DNA of 64,000 bases from Streptomyces chumphonensis (GTDB taxonomy: Bacteria; Actinomycetota; Actinomycetes; Streptomycetales; Streptomycetaceae). Positions 35,701-43,981 of the stretch are shown here, one piece after another (positions within the stretch are counted from its first letter, which is position 1; the number at the start of each line of letters is the position of its first letter). Location: the NCBI RefSeq assembly GCF_014779715.1, contig NZ_JACXYU010000002.1, positions 186,001 through 250,000 of the forward strand, in the 5' to 3' direction. A program made the translations under genes and the position numbers. The notes beneath the pieces are model-generated. The model did not search any database. It was given only the letters and a program-made list of their open reading frames with translations, and had not been told where the DNA came from.

Positions 35701-37215
35701 GACAGGTCCAAGGACACCCCGGGCCAGGGGGCCGAACCGGGCACCGCGGACTTCCTCCAGCTCGACGCCGGGGAGGCGCCCCCGGGCGGACTGGCCGACT
35801 GGCTGGCCGCCCGGCTGCGCCAGGCGGTCCGCGACGGCCGGCTCCCGGTGGGCGGGCGGCTGCCGCCCACGCGCGTGCTGGCAGGGGAGCTGCGGGTCTC
35901 GCGGGGCGTGGTGACGGAGGCCTACCGGCGGCTGGTCGAGGACGGCCACGCCGCCGGGCGCGGACGCAACGGCACCGTGATCGTGGCCGCGCCGGTCGGC
36001 GTGCCCGGCCCGGCCACGACGGCGGACCCCCGGCCCGCTCCCCTACCGCGGCCGCCTTCGCCCCACGCCCTCTTCGCGGGTCCGCCCGGCCCCGAGGTCT
36101 TCGAGACCCTCCGTTCCGTTCCCGTCCGGATCGACCTCTCACCGGGCCGGCCCGACCTGGCGGCCTTCCCCCGGGCCGCCTGGCTGCGCGCCGAGCGCGC
36201 CCTGCTCGGCGGGCTCGCCGCGCCCGAGCTGGGGTACGGCGATCCGCACGGTGCCCCGCGCTTCCGCCGGGCGGTCGCCGACTGGCTGGCCCGCAACCGG
36301 GGCGTCCGGGCGGAGCCCGAGGAGATCGTCGTCGTGGGCGGTGTGGCCCAGGCGCTCGCCCTGCTGGCGCGGGTGCTGCGCGCCCGGGGCACGGCCGAGG
36401 TGGCGGTGGAGGATCCGGGTTCGCTCGGCGTCCGGCAGCAGTTGTCCGGGTGGGGCATCGCCACGCCCCCGGTGCCCGTGGACGCGGACGGCCTGCGGGT
36501 GGACGCCCTGCGCAGGTCGGGAGCGCGCGCCGTCCTGGTCACACCCGCCCACCAGTTCCCGACCGGCGTGGTCCTGAGCGGGCACCGCCGGGGGCAGCTC
36601 GTGGAGTGGGCCGCCGACGGCGGGCTGGTGGTCGAGGACGACTACGACGCCGAGCACCGCTACGGCCGCCCGCCCGTGGCGGCGCTGCGCTCCCTGCTTC
36701 CGGACCACGTCTGCTACACGGGGAGCGTCTCCAAGCTGCTGGCCCCGGCGCTGCGGGTGGGCTGGCTCCTGGTGCCCCGCCACCTGCACGACGACGTCGT
36801 CGCCGCCAAGCGGTTGACGGACCTCGGCAACGCCCTGCTGCCGCAGCTCGTCCTCGCCCGGCTCATGGAGTCGGGCGACCTGGAACGGCACCTGCGGGCG
36901 TTGCGCCGACGGCACCGGCGGCGGCGGGACGTGATGATCGAGGCGCTGGCCGCGCATCTGCCCGGCGCGGTCGTGCACGGCACGGCGGCCGGGCTGCACC
37001 TCCTGGTGACGTTCGACGGCCGCGTCCGCGACACGGACGTCGCGGCGGAGGCGCTGGTGCGCAGCGTCAAGGCGCAGCCCCTGGCGTGGCACGCGATACG
37101 GCCGACGGGACCGGGGCTGGTGCTCGGCTACGCGGCGTGCACGGCGACGGAGATCCGCGAGGGCGTCGCCGTGCTCGCGGGCGTGGTACGGGACCTGAAC
37201 CGGGCCGGGACCTGA
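35698..37215 (+). CDS. MocR/PdxR-type GntR-aminotransferase regulator
   Basis: 505 residues using GTG at 35698, where conserved sequence begins; the longer frame is arginine-rich noise. N-terminal GntR winged helix (GGLADWLAARLRQAVRDGRL, PPTRVLAGELRVSRGVV, about 25-95), a proline-rich linker, then a type I aminotransferase-like domain with PLP lysine in YTGSVSKLLAPALR (near 345) and DDYDAEHRY. MocR regulators sense pyridoxal phosphate or amino-acid adducts and often control vitamin B6 or GABA genes; no such target is adjacent, so its regulon lies elsewhere. Confidence 0.9.
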   Translation: MDRSKDTPGQGAEPGTADFLQLDAGEAPPGGLADWLAARLRQAVRDGRLPVGGRLPPTRVLAGELRVSRGVVTEAYRRLVEDGHAAGRGRNGTVIVAAPVGVPGPATTADPRPAPLPRPPSPHALFAGPPGPEVFETLRSVPVRIDLSPGRPDLAAFPRAAWLRAERALLGGLAAPELGYGDPHGAPRFRRAVADWLARNRGVRAEPEEIVVVGGVAQALALLARVLRARGTAEVAVEDPGSLGVRQQLSGWGIATPPVPVDADGLRVDALRRSGARAVLVTPAHQFPTGVVLSGHRRGQLVEWAADGGLVVEDDYDAEHRYGRPPVAALRSLLPDHVCYTGSVSKLLAPALRVGWLLVPRHLHDDVVAAKRLTDLGNALLPQLVLARLMESGDLERHLRALRRRHRRRRDVMIEALAAHLPGAVVHGTAAGLHLLVTFDGRVRDTDVAAEALVRSVKAQPLAWHAIRPTGPGLVLGYAACTATEIREGVAVLAGVVRDLNRAGT

Positions 37216-37216
37216 A

Positions 37217-37242
37217 CCGGGCCGGGGCCCGTCCCGGCCCGG
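37217..37242. terminator. Terminator between MocR and catalase
   Basis: Perfect 10-bp arms CCGGGCCGGG and CCCGGCCCGG with a six-base loop sit in the 32-bp gap between convergent stops. Confidence 0.6.
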
Positions 37243-37247
37243 GCCGG

Positions 37248-39530
37248 TCACACGGTCGCGGGGAAGCGGTCCCAGACGCGGTGCCGGGCCAGCAGCCGGG
37301 TGATCTCGGACAGGACGTCGGCCGGATCGCCGCCGGTGACCACGCCGGGCCCGCCCGGCGTGACACCGGCCGCCCGCAGGGCCTCCTCGCCGTCGGCCCA
37401 GCCGCCGACGGCCTTGGCGTGCCGGTACGCCTCGGCGACCAGCAGCAGGACGCGCGGGTCGGTGGCGGCCCGGCCGCCGTCGCCCGCCTTGGCGTCGCGG
37501 GCTCCGTGCGCGTCCTCGCCCGGTGCCGGGTTCCCGGCGAGCAGGACGGCGTCGAACTCCACCGAGCGGGCCGTCGCGAAGGTGCGCTGCACGGTGATCG
37601 GGTCGCCGTCGCCGTCGGTGAGCTCCCCTCCGGTGGGGGCGATGACGAGCGGCACCATGTCCGCGTCGAACACGGCCCGGCGCAGTGCCCGCACGCCCGC
37701 CAGGTCGCTTCCCGCATCGGCGACGATCCCGACGACGCGTCCGGTCACCGGCCACTCCCCGCCGACCTGGGAGAGCGCCGGGCTCGGCTCGACGGACGCC
37801 GGTGGCTCGGAGGGTTCGGGGACCGGCATGCCGAGTCCCTTGGCGACCTCCGCGCACAGCCGGGGGTCGATGGAGGCGAGCGTGCGCAGAGCGCGTTCCT
37901 TCACGGCGTTCTCGTAGCACTTGCCCAGCTCGAAGGAGTAGGCGGCGATGACGTGCTCCTGCTCCACGGGCGTGAGGCTGAGCCAGAAGCGGCGCGGTTG
38001 GCTGAAGTGGTCGTTGAAGGACGCGGGGGCCGCGCGCACCTTCGACGACTCGGCGATCGGCACCGGGACCTCGACGTAGCCCCCGGCCTCGGGGCCGGCG
38101 AGGAACGGGCAGCCGCCGTCGAGCGAGTTCGGACGGTAGGGCGCGACCCCCCGGTGGACGGCGTCCTGGTGCAGCCCGTCGCGGGTCATGTCGTTGACCG
38201 GCGCGTGGGGGCGGTTGACCGGGATCTGCGCGAAGTTCGGACCGCCCAGCCGGGTGATCTGGGTGTCGATGTAGGAGAAGAGGCGGCCCGCGAGCAGCGG
38301 ATCGTCCGTGACGTCGATGCCCGGCACCAGGTGGCCGGGGTGGAAGGCGACCTGCTCGGTCTCGGCGAAGTAGTTGGTCGGGTTGGCGTCGAGGGTGAGC
38401 AGCCCGATCGGCTGCACCGGCGCCAGCTCCTCGGGCACGATCTTCGTCGGGTCGAGCAGGTCGATGCCCTCGAAGGTCTGCTCGGGGGTGTCGGGGAAGA
38501 CCTGCACCCCCAGCTCCCACTGCGGGTGGGCACCCGCCTCGATGGCGTCGGCCAGGTCCCGCCGGTGGAAGTCGGGGTCCGCGCCGTTGATGAGCTGGGC
38601 CTCCTCCCACACCAGGGAGTGCACGCCCAGCTTCGGCTTCCAGTGGAACTTCACCAGCGTCGTCGCGCCCTCGGCGTTCACGAACCGGAAGGTGTGGACC
38701 CCGAAGCCCTCCATCATCCGGTAGGACCGGGGGATGCCCCGGTCGGACATGTTCCACAGCGTGTGGTGCGTGGCCTCCGTGTGCAGGGAGACGAAGTCCC
38801 AGAAGGTGTCGTGGGCGCTCTGGGCCTGCGGGATCTCCCGGTCCGGGTGCGGCTTTCCGGCGTGGATGACGTCGGGGAACTTGATGGCGTCCTGGATGAA
38901 GAAGACCGGGATGTTGTTGCCCACCAGGTCGAAGACGCCCTCGCCGGTGTAGAACTTCGTGGCGAATCCGCGCGTGTCGCGCACGGTGTCGGACGAACCG
39001 CGCGAGCCGAGCACGGTGGAGAAGCGCACGAACACCGGCGTCTCCACGCCCTTGCCGAGGAAGGCCGCCTTCGTGAGGTGCGCGGCCGTGCCGTACCCCT
39101 GGAAGAACCCGTGGGCGGCGGCGCCCCGCGCGTGGACGACGCGCTCGGGGATGCGTTCGTGGTCGAAGTGGGTGATCTTCTCCCGCAGGTGGTGGTCCTG
39201 GAGCAGGACCGGGCCGCGCGGTCCGGCCTTCAGCGAGTGGTCGGTGTCCGGCAGCCGCAGTCCCTGGGCTGTCGTCAGGCGTTCGCCGCGCTGGGCCACG
39301 GCCGCCGGATCCACGCCGGTCGGTTCGCCGGTGGGACTGACGGTCTTCGGCCCGCGCTGGTCGGGCTTCGGCGGCAGCGGGCCGCGGGGGCGGGTCGGCT
39401 CCTGCGGCGACGGCGGCTCGGGAGCCGGCCGACCGGGGATCTCGTCGTCCCCGGCGACCTGGCGCACGGCGGCCCGCGCCTTCTCGGCCGCCTTGTCCGC
39501 AGCGGCCTTCACGGGATTCGGCTGGTCCAT
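37248..39530 (-). CDS. katE: Large-subunit (clade 2) catalase KatE/HPII type
   Basis: 760 residues; ATG at 39530 with GGAGGAACG directly upstream. Order: a charged N-terminal extension rich in lysine, alanine and proline (about 1-75), the catalase core with catalytic His in VVHARGAAAHGFF, Asn in FDLVGNNIPVFF, heme-binding tyrosine in RLFSYIDTQ, and a C-terminal flavodoxin/DJ-1-like domain (about 600-760, GRVVGIVADAGSDLAGV) typical of large catalases. It removes hydrogen peroxide in the cytoplasm. Large catalases in streptomycetes are often under stress sigma control; the intergenic region upstream holds striking palindromes. Confidence 0.95.
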   Translation of the reverse strand: MDQPNPVKAAADKAAEKARAAVRQVAGDDEIPGRPAPEPPSPQEPTRPRGPLPPKPDQRGPKTVSPTGEPTGVDPAAVAQRGERLTTAQGLRLPDTDHSLKAGPRGPVLLQDHHLREKITHFDHERIPERVVHARGAAAHGFFQGYGTAAHLTKAAFLGKGVETPVFVRFSTVLGSRGSSDTVRDTRGFATKFYTGEGVFDLVGNNIPVFFIQDAIKFPDVIHAGKPHPDREIPQAQSAHDTFWDFVSLHTEATHHTLWNMSDRGIPRSYRMMEGFGVHTFRFVNAEGATTLVKFHWKPKLGVHSLVWEEAQLINGADPDFHRRDLADAIEAGAHPQWELGVQVFPDTPEQTFEGIDLLDPTKIVPEELAPVQPIGLLTLDANPTNYFAETEQVAFHPGHLVPGIDVTDDPLLAGRLFSYIDTQITRLGGPNFAQIPVNRPHAPVNDMTRDGLHQDAVHRGVAPYRPNSLDGGCPFLAGPEAGGYVEVPVPIAESSKVRAAPASFNDHFSQPRRFWLSLTPVEQEHVIAAYSFELGKCYENAVKERALRTLASIDPRLCAEVAKGLGMPVPEPSEPPASVEPSPALSQVGGEWPVTGRVVGIVADAGSDLAGVRALRRAVFDADMVPLVIAPTGGELTDGDGDPITVQRTFATARSVEFDAVLLAGNPAPGEDAHGARDAKAGDGGRAATDPRVLLLVAEAYRHAKAVGGWADGEEALRAAGVTPGGPGVVTGGDPADVLSEITRLLARHRVWDRFPATV

Positions 39531-39937
39531 CGTTCCTCCGCACCTCGGTACAGCGACGGCACTCCAAGTGACCGGGGGCCAGGGAGCCGAAACCGGGTGG
39601 AGGGGAATCTCACCCGGGCGAAGCGGTCCGGACCGCGCAGGACCGCACCGTTGGCCCGGACGCGTCCGGGCCAACGGCGGTGAGGCTCACTGCCGAACCT
39701 CCGGGCGGGACGGCGGCGCCGTGCCTCCCGCCGTACGGTCCGCAGCGACGCGCGTCGTTCCACCTCCCCCGGAGGGTGACTCCGAACGTGCGGGGGGAAA
39801 CCACTCGATTTCTCCGGCTCCGCCGCGGAGCGCCACGACCGGACGAATCGGGCGCTTGGCCCGGCCGGCCACGGGTACCCGCCGTGGTCCGCGGGCCGAG
39901 GGGCCCGCGTGGACGTGCGGGTCAAGGAGGTTCGAGC
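39531..39937. promoter_or_regulatory. Divergent katE / SDR intergenic region with palindromes and a sigma-B-like promoter
   Basis: This 407-bp gap has no convincing gene. It contains a perfect 14-bp palindrome GCGGTCCGGACCGC (39623-39636) and a perfect 30-bp palindrome (39648-39677, two 15-base arms with no spacer). Further right, GCTT (39854-39857), 15 bases, then GGGTAC (39873-39878) fits the general-stress sigma-B consensus GNNT-N14-16-GGGTAC and points at the SDR gene 60 bases downstream. Confidence 0.55.
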
Positions 39938-41107
39938 ATGCGGGTTCGCGGTTCCGTGGTGGTGGTGACGGGGGCGTCCGGCGGCATCGGCCGGGCCACG
40001 GCCAAGGCGTTCGCCCGAAGGGGGTGCGACGTCGTGCTGGCCGCCCGGCGCGTCCGGGCGTTGCGGGCGGCGGCCGAGGAGTGCGAGCGGCGGCGCGGTG
40101 CGCGCACCCTGGTCGTGCCCACCGACGTGACCGACAACCAGGAGGTGGCGTGGCTGGCGCACCGGACGCTGGAGGAGTTCGGCCGCATCGACGTGTGGGT
40201 GAACTGCGCCGCCGTCTCCGTCTTCGGGCCGTTCCAGGAGGTGCCGCTGCGGGACCTGCGCACGGTGCTGGACGTCAACGTCCTCGGGTGCGTGCACGGC
40301 GCCCGCTCGGCGTTGCGGGTGATGCGGGAGCAGGGCGGCGGGACGCTGGTCAACGTCTCCTCCGTCGTGGGCGAGGTGAGCCGGCCCTACACCCACGCCT
40401 ACGGCATGTCCAAGGCCGCCGTCCGCTCGCTCGGTGCGAGCCTGCGCCAGGAGCTGCTGCTGGAGGGGGAGGCGAACGTCCACGTGTGCACCGTGCTGCC
40501 CCCGACCGTCGACACGCCGCTCTTCCAGCACGCCGCGAACTACACGGGCCGCGAGGTGCTGGCCATGCCCCCGGTCCACAGCCTCGAACGGGTGGCCCGC
40601 GCCATCGTGAGCCTCGCGGCGAAGCCGCGCCGGGAGCTCGTGGTCGGGGCGTCCGCCCGCTCCGCGGTGCGCGGCGCGCGTCGGCGCCCGGCCCGGGCCG
40701 AACGGCTGATGGCCCGCCAGGTCGACCGACGGCACCTGTCCCGGCGGCGGACGGTCCACGCCGGACACGGGAACCTGTACCAGCCGGCCGCCGGGGAGGG
40801 CGCGGTGTCCGGCGGCTGGCGCGGTCGCCGGCGCAGGGCCGTGCGCCGGGCCGCGCTCGTGACGGCGGTGCTGTGGGCCGCAGCGGCGGGCGGGCGGGCC
40901 CTCCGCAGCGGCGGGCGGGCGGGCCCTGAGCCGTTGACGGGTCCGGGCGGGCGCGACGGCGGGCGCGGCGCGGGCCCGAGGAAGCGCCTCGGGCCCCGCC
41001 GCGCCGGTGGTGATCGGCGCGGCGGGGCCCGGAGCACCCGGTGCGGGTCGCGGGACGGGCCGGTCAGGTCCGGCGTTGCTCGGTGCCGAGGCCGAGGGCG
41101 CGCATGA
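39938..41107 (+). CDS. SDR oxidoreductase, 3' end frameshifted by a tandem duplication
   Basis: ATG at 39938 with AAGGAGG seven bases upstream. The classical short-chain dehydrogenase core is intact: TGASGGIG cofactor loop, NVSSVVGE catalytic serine, YGMSK catalytic Tyr/Lys and a C-terminal membrane-type helix (ALVTAVLWAAAAGG). The open frame runs to 41107 (389 residues) through the hairpin at 40991-41030 and into the convergent DUF2795 gene. A perfect 25-bp tandem duplication (40878-40927) explains this: with one copy the frame would end AGGRALSR at TGA 40935, giving 324 residues just before the terminator. Enzyme core is unaffected; substrate unknown. The sigma-B-like promoter upstream suggests stress expression. 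Confidence 0.88.
   Translation: MRVRGSVVVVTGASGGIGRATAKAFARRGCDVVLAARRVRALRAAAEECERRRGARTLVVPTDVTDNQEVAWLAHRTLEEFGRIDVWVNCAAVSVFGPFQEVPLRDLRTVLDVNVLGCVHGARSALRVMREQGGGTLVNVSSVVGEVSRPYTHAYGMSKAAVRSLGASLRQELLLEGEANVHVCTVLPPTVDTPLFQHAANYTGREVLAMPPVHSLERVARAIVSLAAKPRRELVVGASARSAVRGARRRPARAERLMARQVDRRHLSRRRTVHAGHGNLYQPAAGEGAVSGGWRGRRRRAVRRAALVTAVLWAAAAGGRALRSGGRAGPEPLTGPGGRDGGRGAGPRKRLGPRRAGGDRRGGARSTRCGSRDGPVRSGVARCRGRGRA
40878..40927. repeat. Perfect 25-bp tandem duplication
   Basis: Positions 40878-40902 and 40903-40927 are identical. As 25 is not a multiple of three, the second copy shifts the SDR frame by one base. Confidence 0.95.
40991..41030. terminator. Strong bidirectional terminator
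   Basis: A perfect 15-bp stem (40991-41005 with 41016-41030) and ten-base loop, located between the expected SDR stop (40937) and the DUF2795 stop (41064). The shifted SDR frame now reads through it. Confidence 0.85.
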
Positions 41108-41480
41108 TGTCCTGGACGTTGCCGAAGGTGTGCCCCGCCGGGAGCCGGGCGGCGAGGTCGACGAGGCGGTCCGGGGCGTTGTTCCCGCGGAGCGTGCGCA
41201 GGACGGCGTCGCGCTCCGCGGGATAGACGCTGATACCCAGGTGCCGCGCCAGTTCGTTGCGCAGCTCGACGTCGTCCGCGCCCATGCCGGGGGGCGTGCC
41301 GCCGGTCAGGGTGGTGCCGGGGGCCCGGTCGGTCTCGGGCTGGTCCTCCCCGGAGGGCTCCGCCTCGCGCGACTCGTCCGCGCGCGGGGATCGGCCGGCC
41401 CGCAGCTCTCCCCGCAGCGCCTCCTTGGCCGCGTCGTCCCTCATCGCCCCGCGCTTGCCTGGTCCGTGCTCCGTGGTCAT
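41064..41480 (-). CDS. DUF2795 protein
   Basis: 138 residues; ATG at 41480 with GGAGAGAGG upstream. A charged, disordered first half (about 1-75, many Glu, Asp, Arg) precedes a compact C-terminal DUF2795 domain (ELARHLGISVYPAERDAVL and LPAGHTFGNVQDIMRALGL). Function unknown; actinomycetes often keep such genes in stress neighbourhoods. Its last 44 bases are overlapped by the shifted SDR frame. Confidence 0.85.
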   Translation of the reverse strand: MTTEHGPGKRGAMRDDAAKEALRGELRAGRSPRADESREAEPSGEDQPETDRAPGTTLTGGTPPGMGADDVELRNELARHLGISVYPAERDAVLRTLRGNNAPDRLVDLAARLPAGHTFGNVQDIMRALGLGTEQRRT

Positions 41481-41706
41481 CGGGCCTCTCTCCTCCGGAA
41501 GCGGCGAGCCGGTCGGCGTCAGGTGCCGGCCGGGCCGTCTGTCCGCCGTGCGGCGTGGTGACGGCGCGGAGTACCCCGGCCCGGCCCGCCGAAACGATCG
41601 CCACCGCGGGGTTGACACGGCGCACGCCGGGGAACCCGCCGCGCTTCGGGCCCGGCAGGGCCCCGGCACGTTCACGTCTCACAGCCCCGGTCAAGGAGGG
41701 CCCACC

Positions 41707-42267
41707 ATGGGTCACGGCGGAAACGTCATCGACGAGCTCACCACCGACCACCGCGAGGTCGAGGAGCTCTTCGGCCGCATCGACGCGCTGCCGAAGGGTG
41801 ACGGCGGACGCAAGCACTACGCGGACCAGGTGACCATCGAGCTCGTGCGCCACTCGGTCGCCGAGGAGGAGTACCTCTACCCGGCCGTGCGCAGGTACGT
41901 GCCCGGCGGCGACCGCATCGCGGACCGGGAGCTCGCGGACCACGCCGAGGCCGAGCGGATCCTCAAGGACCTGGAGGGCAGCGAACCCGGGGACGCGGAC
42001 TTCGACCGGCTGATGTCCCGGCTCATGGACGAGGTCCGCAGGCACGTGGCCGACGAGGAGCAGAACCTCTTCCCCGCCCTGCGCGCCTCCACCACCCCCG
42101 ACGTCCTGGACGAGCTGGGCGAGAAGGTGCGGCGGGCCAAGAGGACCGCGCCCACCCGCCCGCACCCCTCGGCCCCCGACACCCCGCCCGGCGACAAGCT
42201 GCTCGGGCCGGCGGCGGGCATGGTCGACCGGATGCGCGACGCCCTCTCGGGCCGCGGCCGGCCCTGA
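41707..42267 (+). CDS. Hemerythrin-domain protein
   Basis: 186 residues; ATG at 41707 with AAGGAGGG seven bases upstream. A four-helix hemerythrin/HHE domain with iron-binding histidines and carboxylates in TTDHREVEELF, RHSVAEEEYLYP, ADHAEAERIL and RRHVADEEQNLFP, followed by a proline-rich tail. Such proteins bind oxygen or nitric oxide at a di-iron site or serve stress and iron sensing in streptomycetes. A TTGACA-like box at about 41610 may be its promoter. Terminated by the hairpin at 42282. Confidence 0.92.
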   Translation: MGHGGNVIDELTTDHREVEELFGRIDALPKGDGGRKHYADQVTIELVRHSVAEEEYLYPAVRRYVPGGDRIADRELADHAEAERILKDLEGSEPGDADFDRLMSRLMDEVRRHVADEEQNLFPALRASTTPDVLDELGEKVRRAKRTAPTRPHPSAPDTPPGDKLLGPAAGMVDRMRDALSGRGRP

Positions 42268-42281
42268 GGCGGCGGCCCGGC

Positions 42282-42324
42282 GCCGTGGCACCCGGTCCCC
42301 GGCGGGGAGATCGGGTGCCACGGC
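42282..42324. terminator. Bidirectional terminator after hemerythrin gene
   Basis: Perfect 13-bp arms GCCGTGGCACCCG (42282-42294) and CGGGTGCCACGGC (42312-42324) between convergent stops. Confidence 0.8.
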
Positions 42325-42356
42325 CGTCGCACGCGGGGAGGTGCGGTGAGGCGGTG

Positions 42357-42896
42357 TCAGAAGTCGACGCGCACGTAGTGGTCGACCCGGCCCACGGACT
42401 CCAGGTCCCAGCGGCTGGTGTAGGCCCGGCGGATCTCCTCGATCGCCGCGTCACTGCGCCGCGCGGTGTCGGCCGGGTAGAGCAGGATCAGCTCGTAGGA
42501 CCGTTCGCCGTTGATGTCGCCCTCGCGGTCGCGCCACTGTCCGTACCCCTCCTGAAGGGTGAGGCCGGAGGGGAAGCGCGGGGTGATCTCGCGGTCCAGG
42601 AACGCGTGGAACTCCTCCTCGGTGATGGGCGGATTCCCGTGGTGGCGGCCGGTCCCGAAGAACAGCCGCGTCTCCAGGTACCGGTCCCCCCGCTCCCGGC
42701 CGCGCCCGGCGGCCGGTGCGACGTCCGCCGTCTGCGCGGCCGGTGTGTGGGCGGGCAGGACGGCCCCGCTCCCCTCCCGGTCGAGCGCGACGAGGAGGAG
42801 GGCGAAGGCGCTGGTGACCAGTGCGGCCAGGGCCATGGCGGTCCTGGCGGTCGTTCCGTGCGGTCGGCGCGGTGACGCGCCGGAGGTGCTCCTCAC
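42357..42896 (-). CDS. DUF3574 membrane-anchored/secreted protein
   Basis: 179 residues; GTG at 42896 overlaps the stop of the upstream gene (GTGA). A basic N-terminus and a hydrophobic helix (MALAALVTSAFALLLVAL, about 21-38) suggest export or anchoring. The C-terminal about 110 residues match the DUF3574 pattern (ETRLFFGTGR, EEFHAFLDREITPRFP, GLTLQEGYGQWRD, ELILLYPAD). Function unknown. Coupled to the helical-repeat gene, so it probably belongs to the ImmA/MAB_1171c cassette. Confidence 0.85.
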   Translation of the reverse strand: MRSTSGASPRRPHGTTARTAMALAALVTSAFALLLVALDREGSGAVLPAHTPAAQTADVAPAAGRGRERGDRYLETRLFFGTGRHHGNPPITEEEFHAFLDREITPRFPSGLTLQEGYGQWRDREGDINGERSYELILLYPADTARRSDAAIEEIRRAYTSRWDLESVGRVDHYVRVDF

Positions 42897-43876
42897 GTGA
42901 GCGGGCTCCCTTCTGCGGGACCCGTGTGGCACGGGCCCGACGTCCCGCCGTCGTACGGTGACGGCAGGGTGGTCCACAGGTGCCGCGCGGCGTCCCGCAG
43001 CGGTCCGGGCGGGCGCGGGTCGGCGGCGGCCGTCCGGGCGGCCCGCTCCAGCAGGGTCGTCGCGCGGGCCGATCCGATGACGTGCGCGTGCCCGCTGAGC
43101 CGGGTGGCGAGCTCCGTCGCGTCGTGCCAGGCCGCCGCGCGCAGCTGGGCCGTGAGGAGCTGGGCGTCGAACAGCGCCCGGAACCCCGTCGTCCCGGCCG
43201 GGGCGCCGGGCGCCGCCGTGAGGGTGTCGACGGCCCGGCCCCACGCACCGAGCCCGGCGTGGACGAGGCCCGCGTGTCCGGCGACCTCGTCCTCGTCCAC
43301 CCACCACGCCCAGGCGGGGTCGCGGGGCCCCGGGCCCTCCGCGACGAGGGCGCCGGCCCGGCCGAGGGCCCGCAGAGCGTCCGGCCGCCGCCCGGCCAGG
43401 GCGTGCGCGCCGGCCTCCCGGAGCCGGAAGACGGCGGCGACCCGCGCGGGGAGGCGGGGTCCGTCCAGCACGTCCCGCGCGAGGCGCAGGGCCGCGTCGG
43501 GACGGCCGAGGTGCGCGGCCTGCATGCTCAGGGTCGCGAGGACGAGGTGCTCCACGGATCGCTCGCCGCAGCCGCGCGCCAGGGTCAGGGCCAGTCGGCT
43601 GAACCGGTGTGCCGCCCGGTGCCGTTCGGCGTCGAACAGCAGCCACCCCGCGACCTGGGCCAGTTCGGCCAGCGCCGCGTCCGCCCCGCCGCCGGGCTCT
43701 GCGGCCCGGTCGCCGAGGTGACGCCGCAGGGCGAGGGCGCGGCCGGCCCGGCGGGCGGCCTCGGGGCCGGCCGCCACCGCGCCGGCGCGGGCCTCCAGCG
43801 CGAGCACGGCACCGGTGGCCGCGCGCACGCGGCGGGCGAACTCCTCCGCCGTCAGCGGCGGTCTGCCGGGCTCCAT
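42893..43876 (-). CDS. Helical-repeat (TPR-like) protein without HTH
   Basis: 327 residues; ATG at 43876 with GAAGGAG upstream. Alanine/arginine/leucine-rich helices with repeat-like phrasing (AAHRFSRLALTLARGCGERSVEHLVLATLSMQAAHLGRPDAALRLA) resemble the C-terminal sensor half of streptomycete XRE-TPR regulators, but no DNA-binding domain is visible. It could be a regulator that lost its HTH or a protein-interaction partner of the neighbouring peptidase. Separated by 105 bases from the membrane protein gene and coupled to DUF3574. Confidence 0.75.
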   Translation of the reverse strand: MEPGRPPLTAEEFARRVRAATGAVLALEARAGAVAAGPEAARRAGRALALRRHLGDRAAEPGGGADAALAELAQVAGWLLFDAERHRAAHRFSRLALTLARGCGERSVEHLVLATLSMQAAHLGRPDAALRLARDVLDGPRLPARVAAVFRLREAGAHALAGRRPDALRALGRAGALVAEGPGPRDPAWAWWVDEDEVAGHAGLVHAGLGAWGRAVDTLTAAPGAPAGTTGFRALFDAQLLTAQLRAAAWHDATELATRLSGHAHVIGSARATTLLERAARTAAADPRPPGPLRDAARHLWTTLPSPYDGGTSGPCHTGPAEGSPLT

Positions 43877-43981
43877 GGGCGGGCTCCTTCGGTGCCGGGA
43901 GTGGTACGTGCCCTCGTGCCCTCGTGGCGGCGGGGCGGGCGAACGGGAACGGCAGGGGGACCGTACGGGCCGGACGGCCGT

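Noticed and set aside
39560-39620. Sigma-B-like promoter for katE on the minus strand
   Set aside because: A GTTT box is present but the -10 at the right distance reads GGTCAC, not GGGTAC or GGGTAT.
36139-39683. Very long open frames of over 1000 codons on both strands
   Set aside because: They are GC-bias shadows of the MocR and catalase genes, with arginine/proline/glycine-rich translations and no family motifs.
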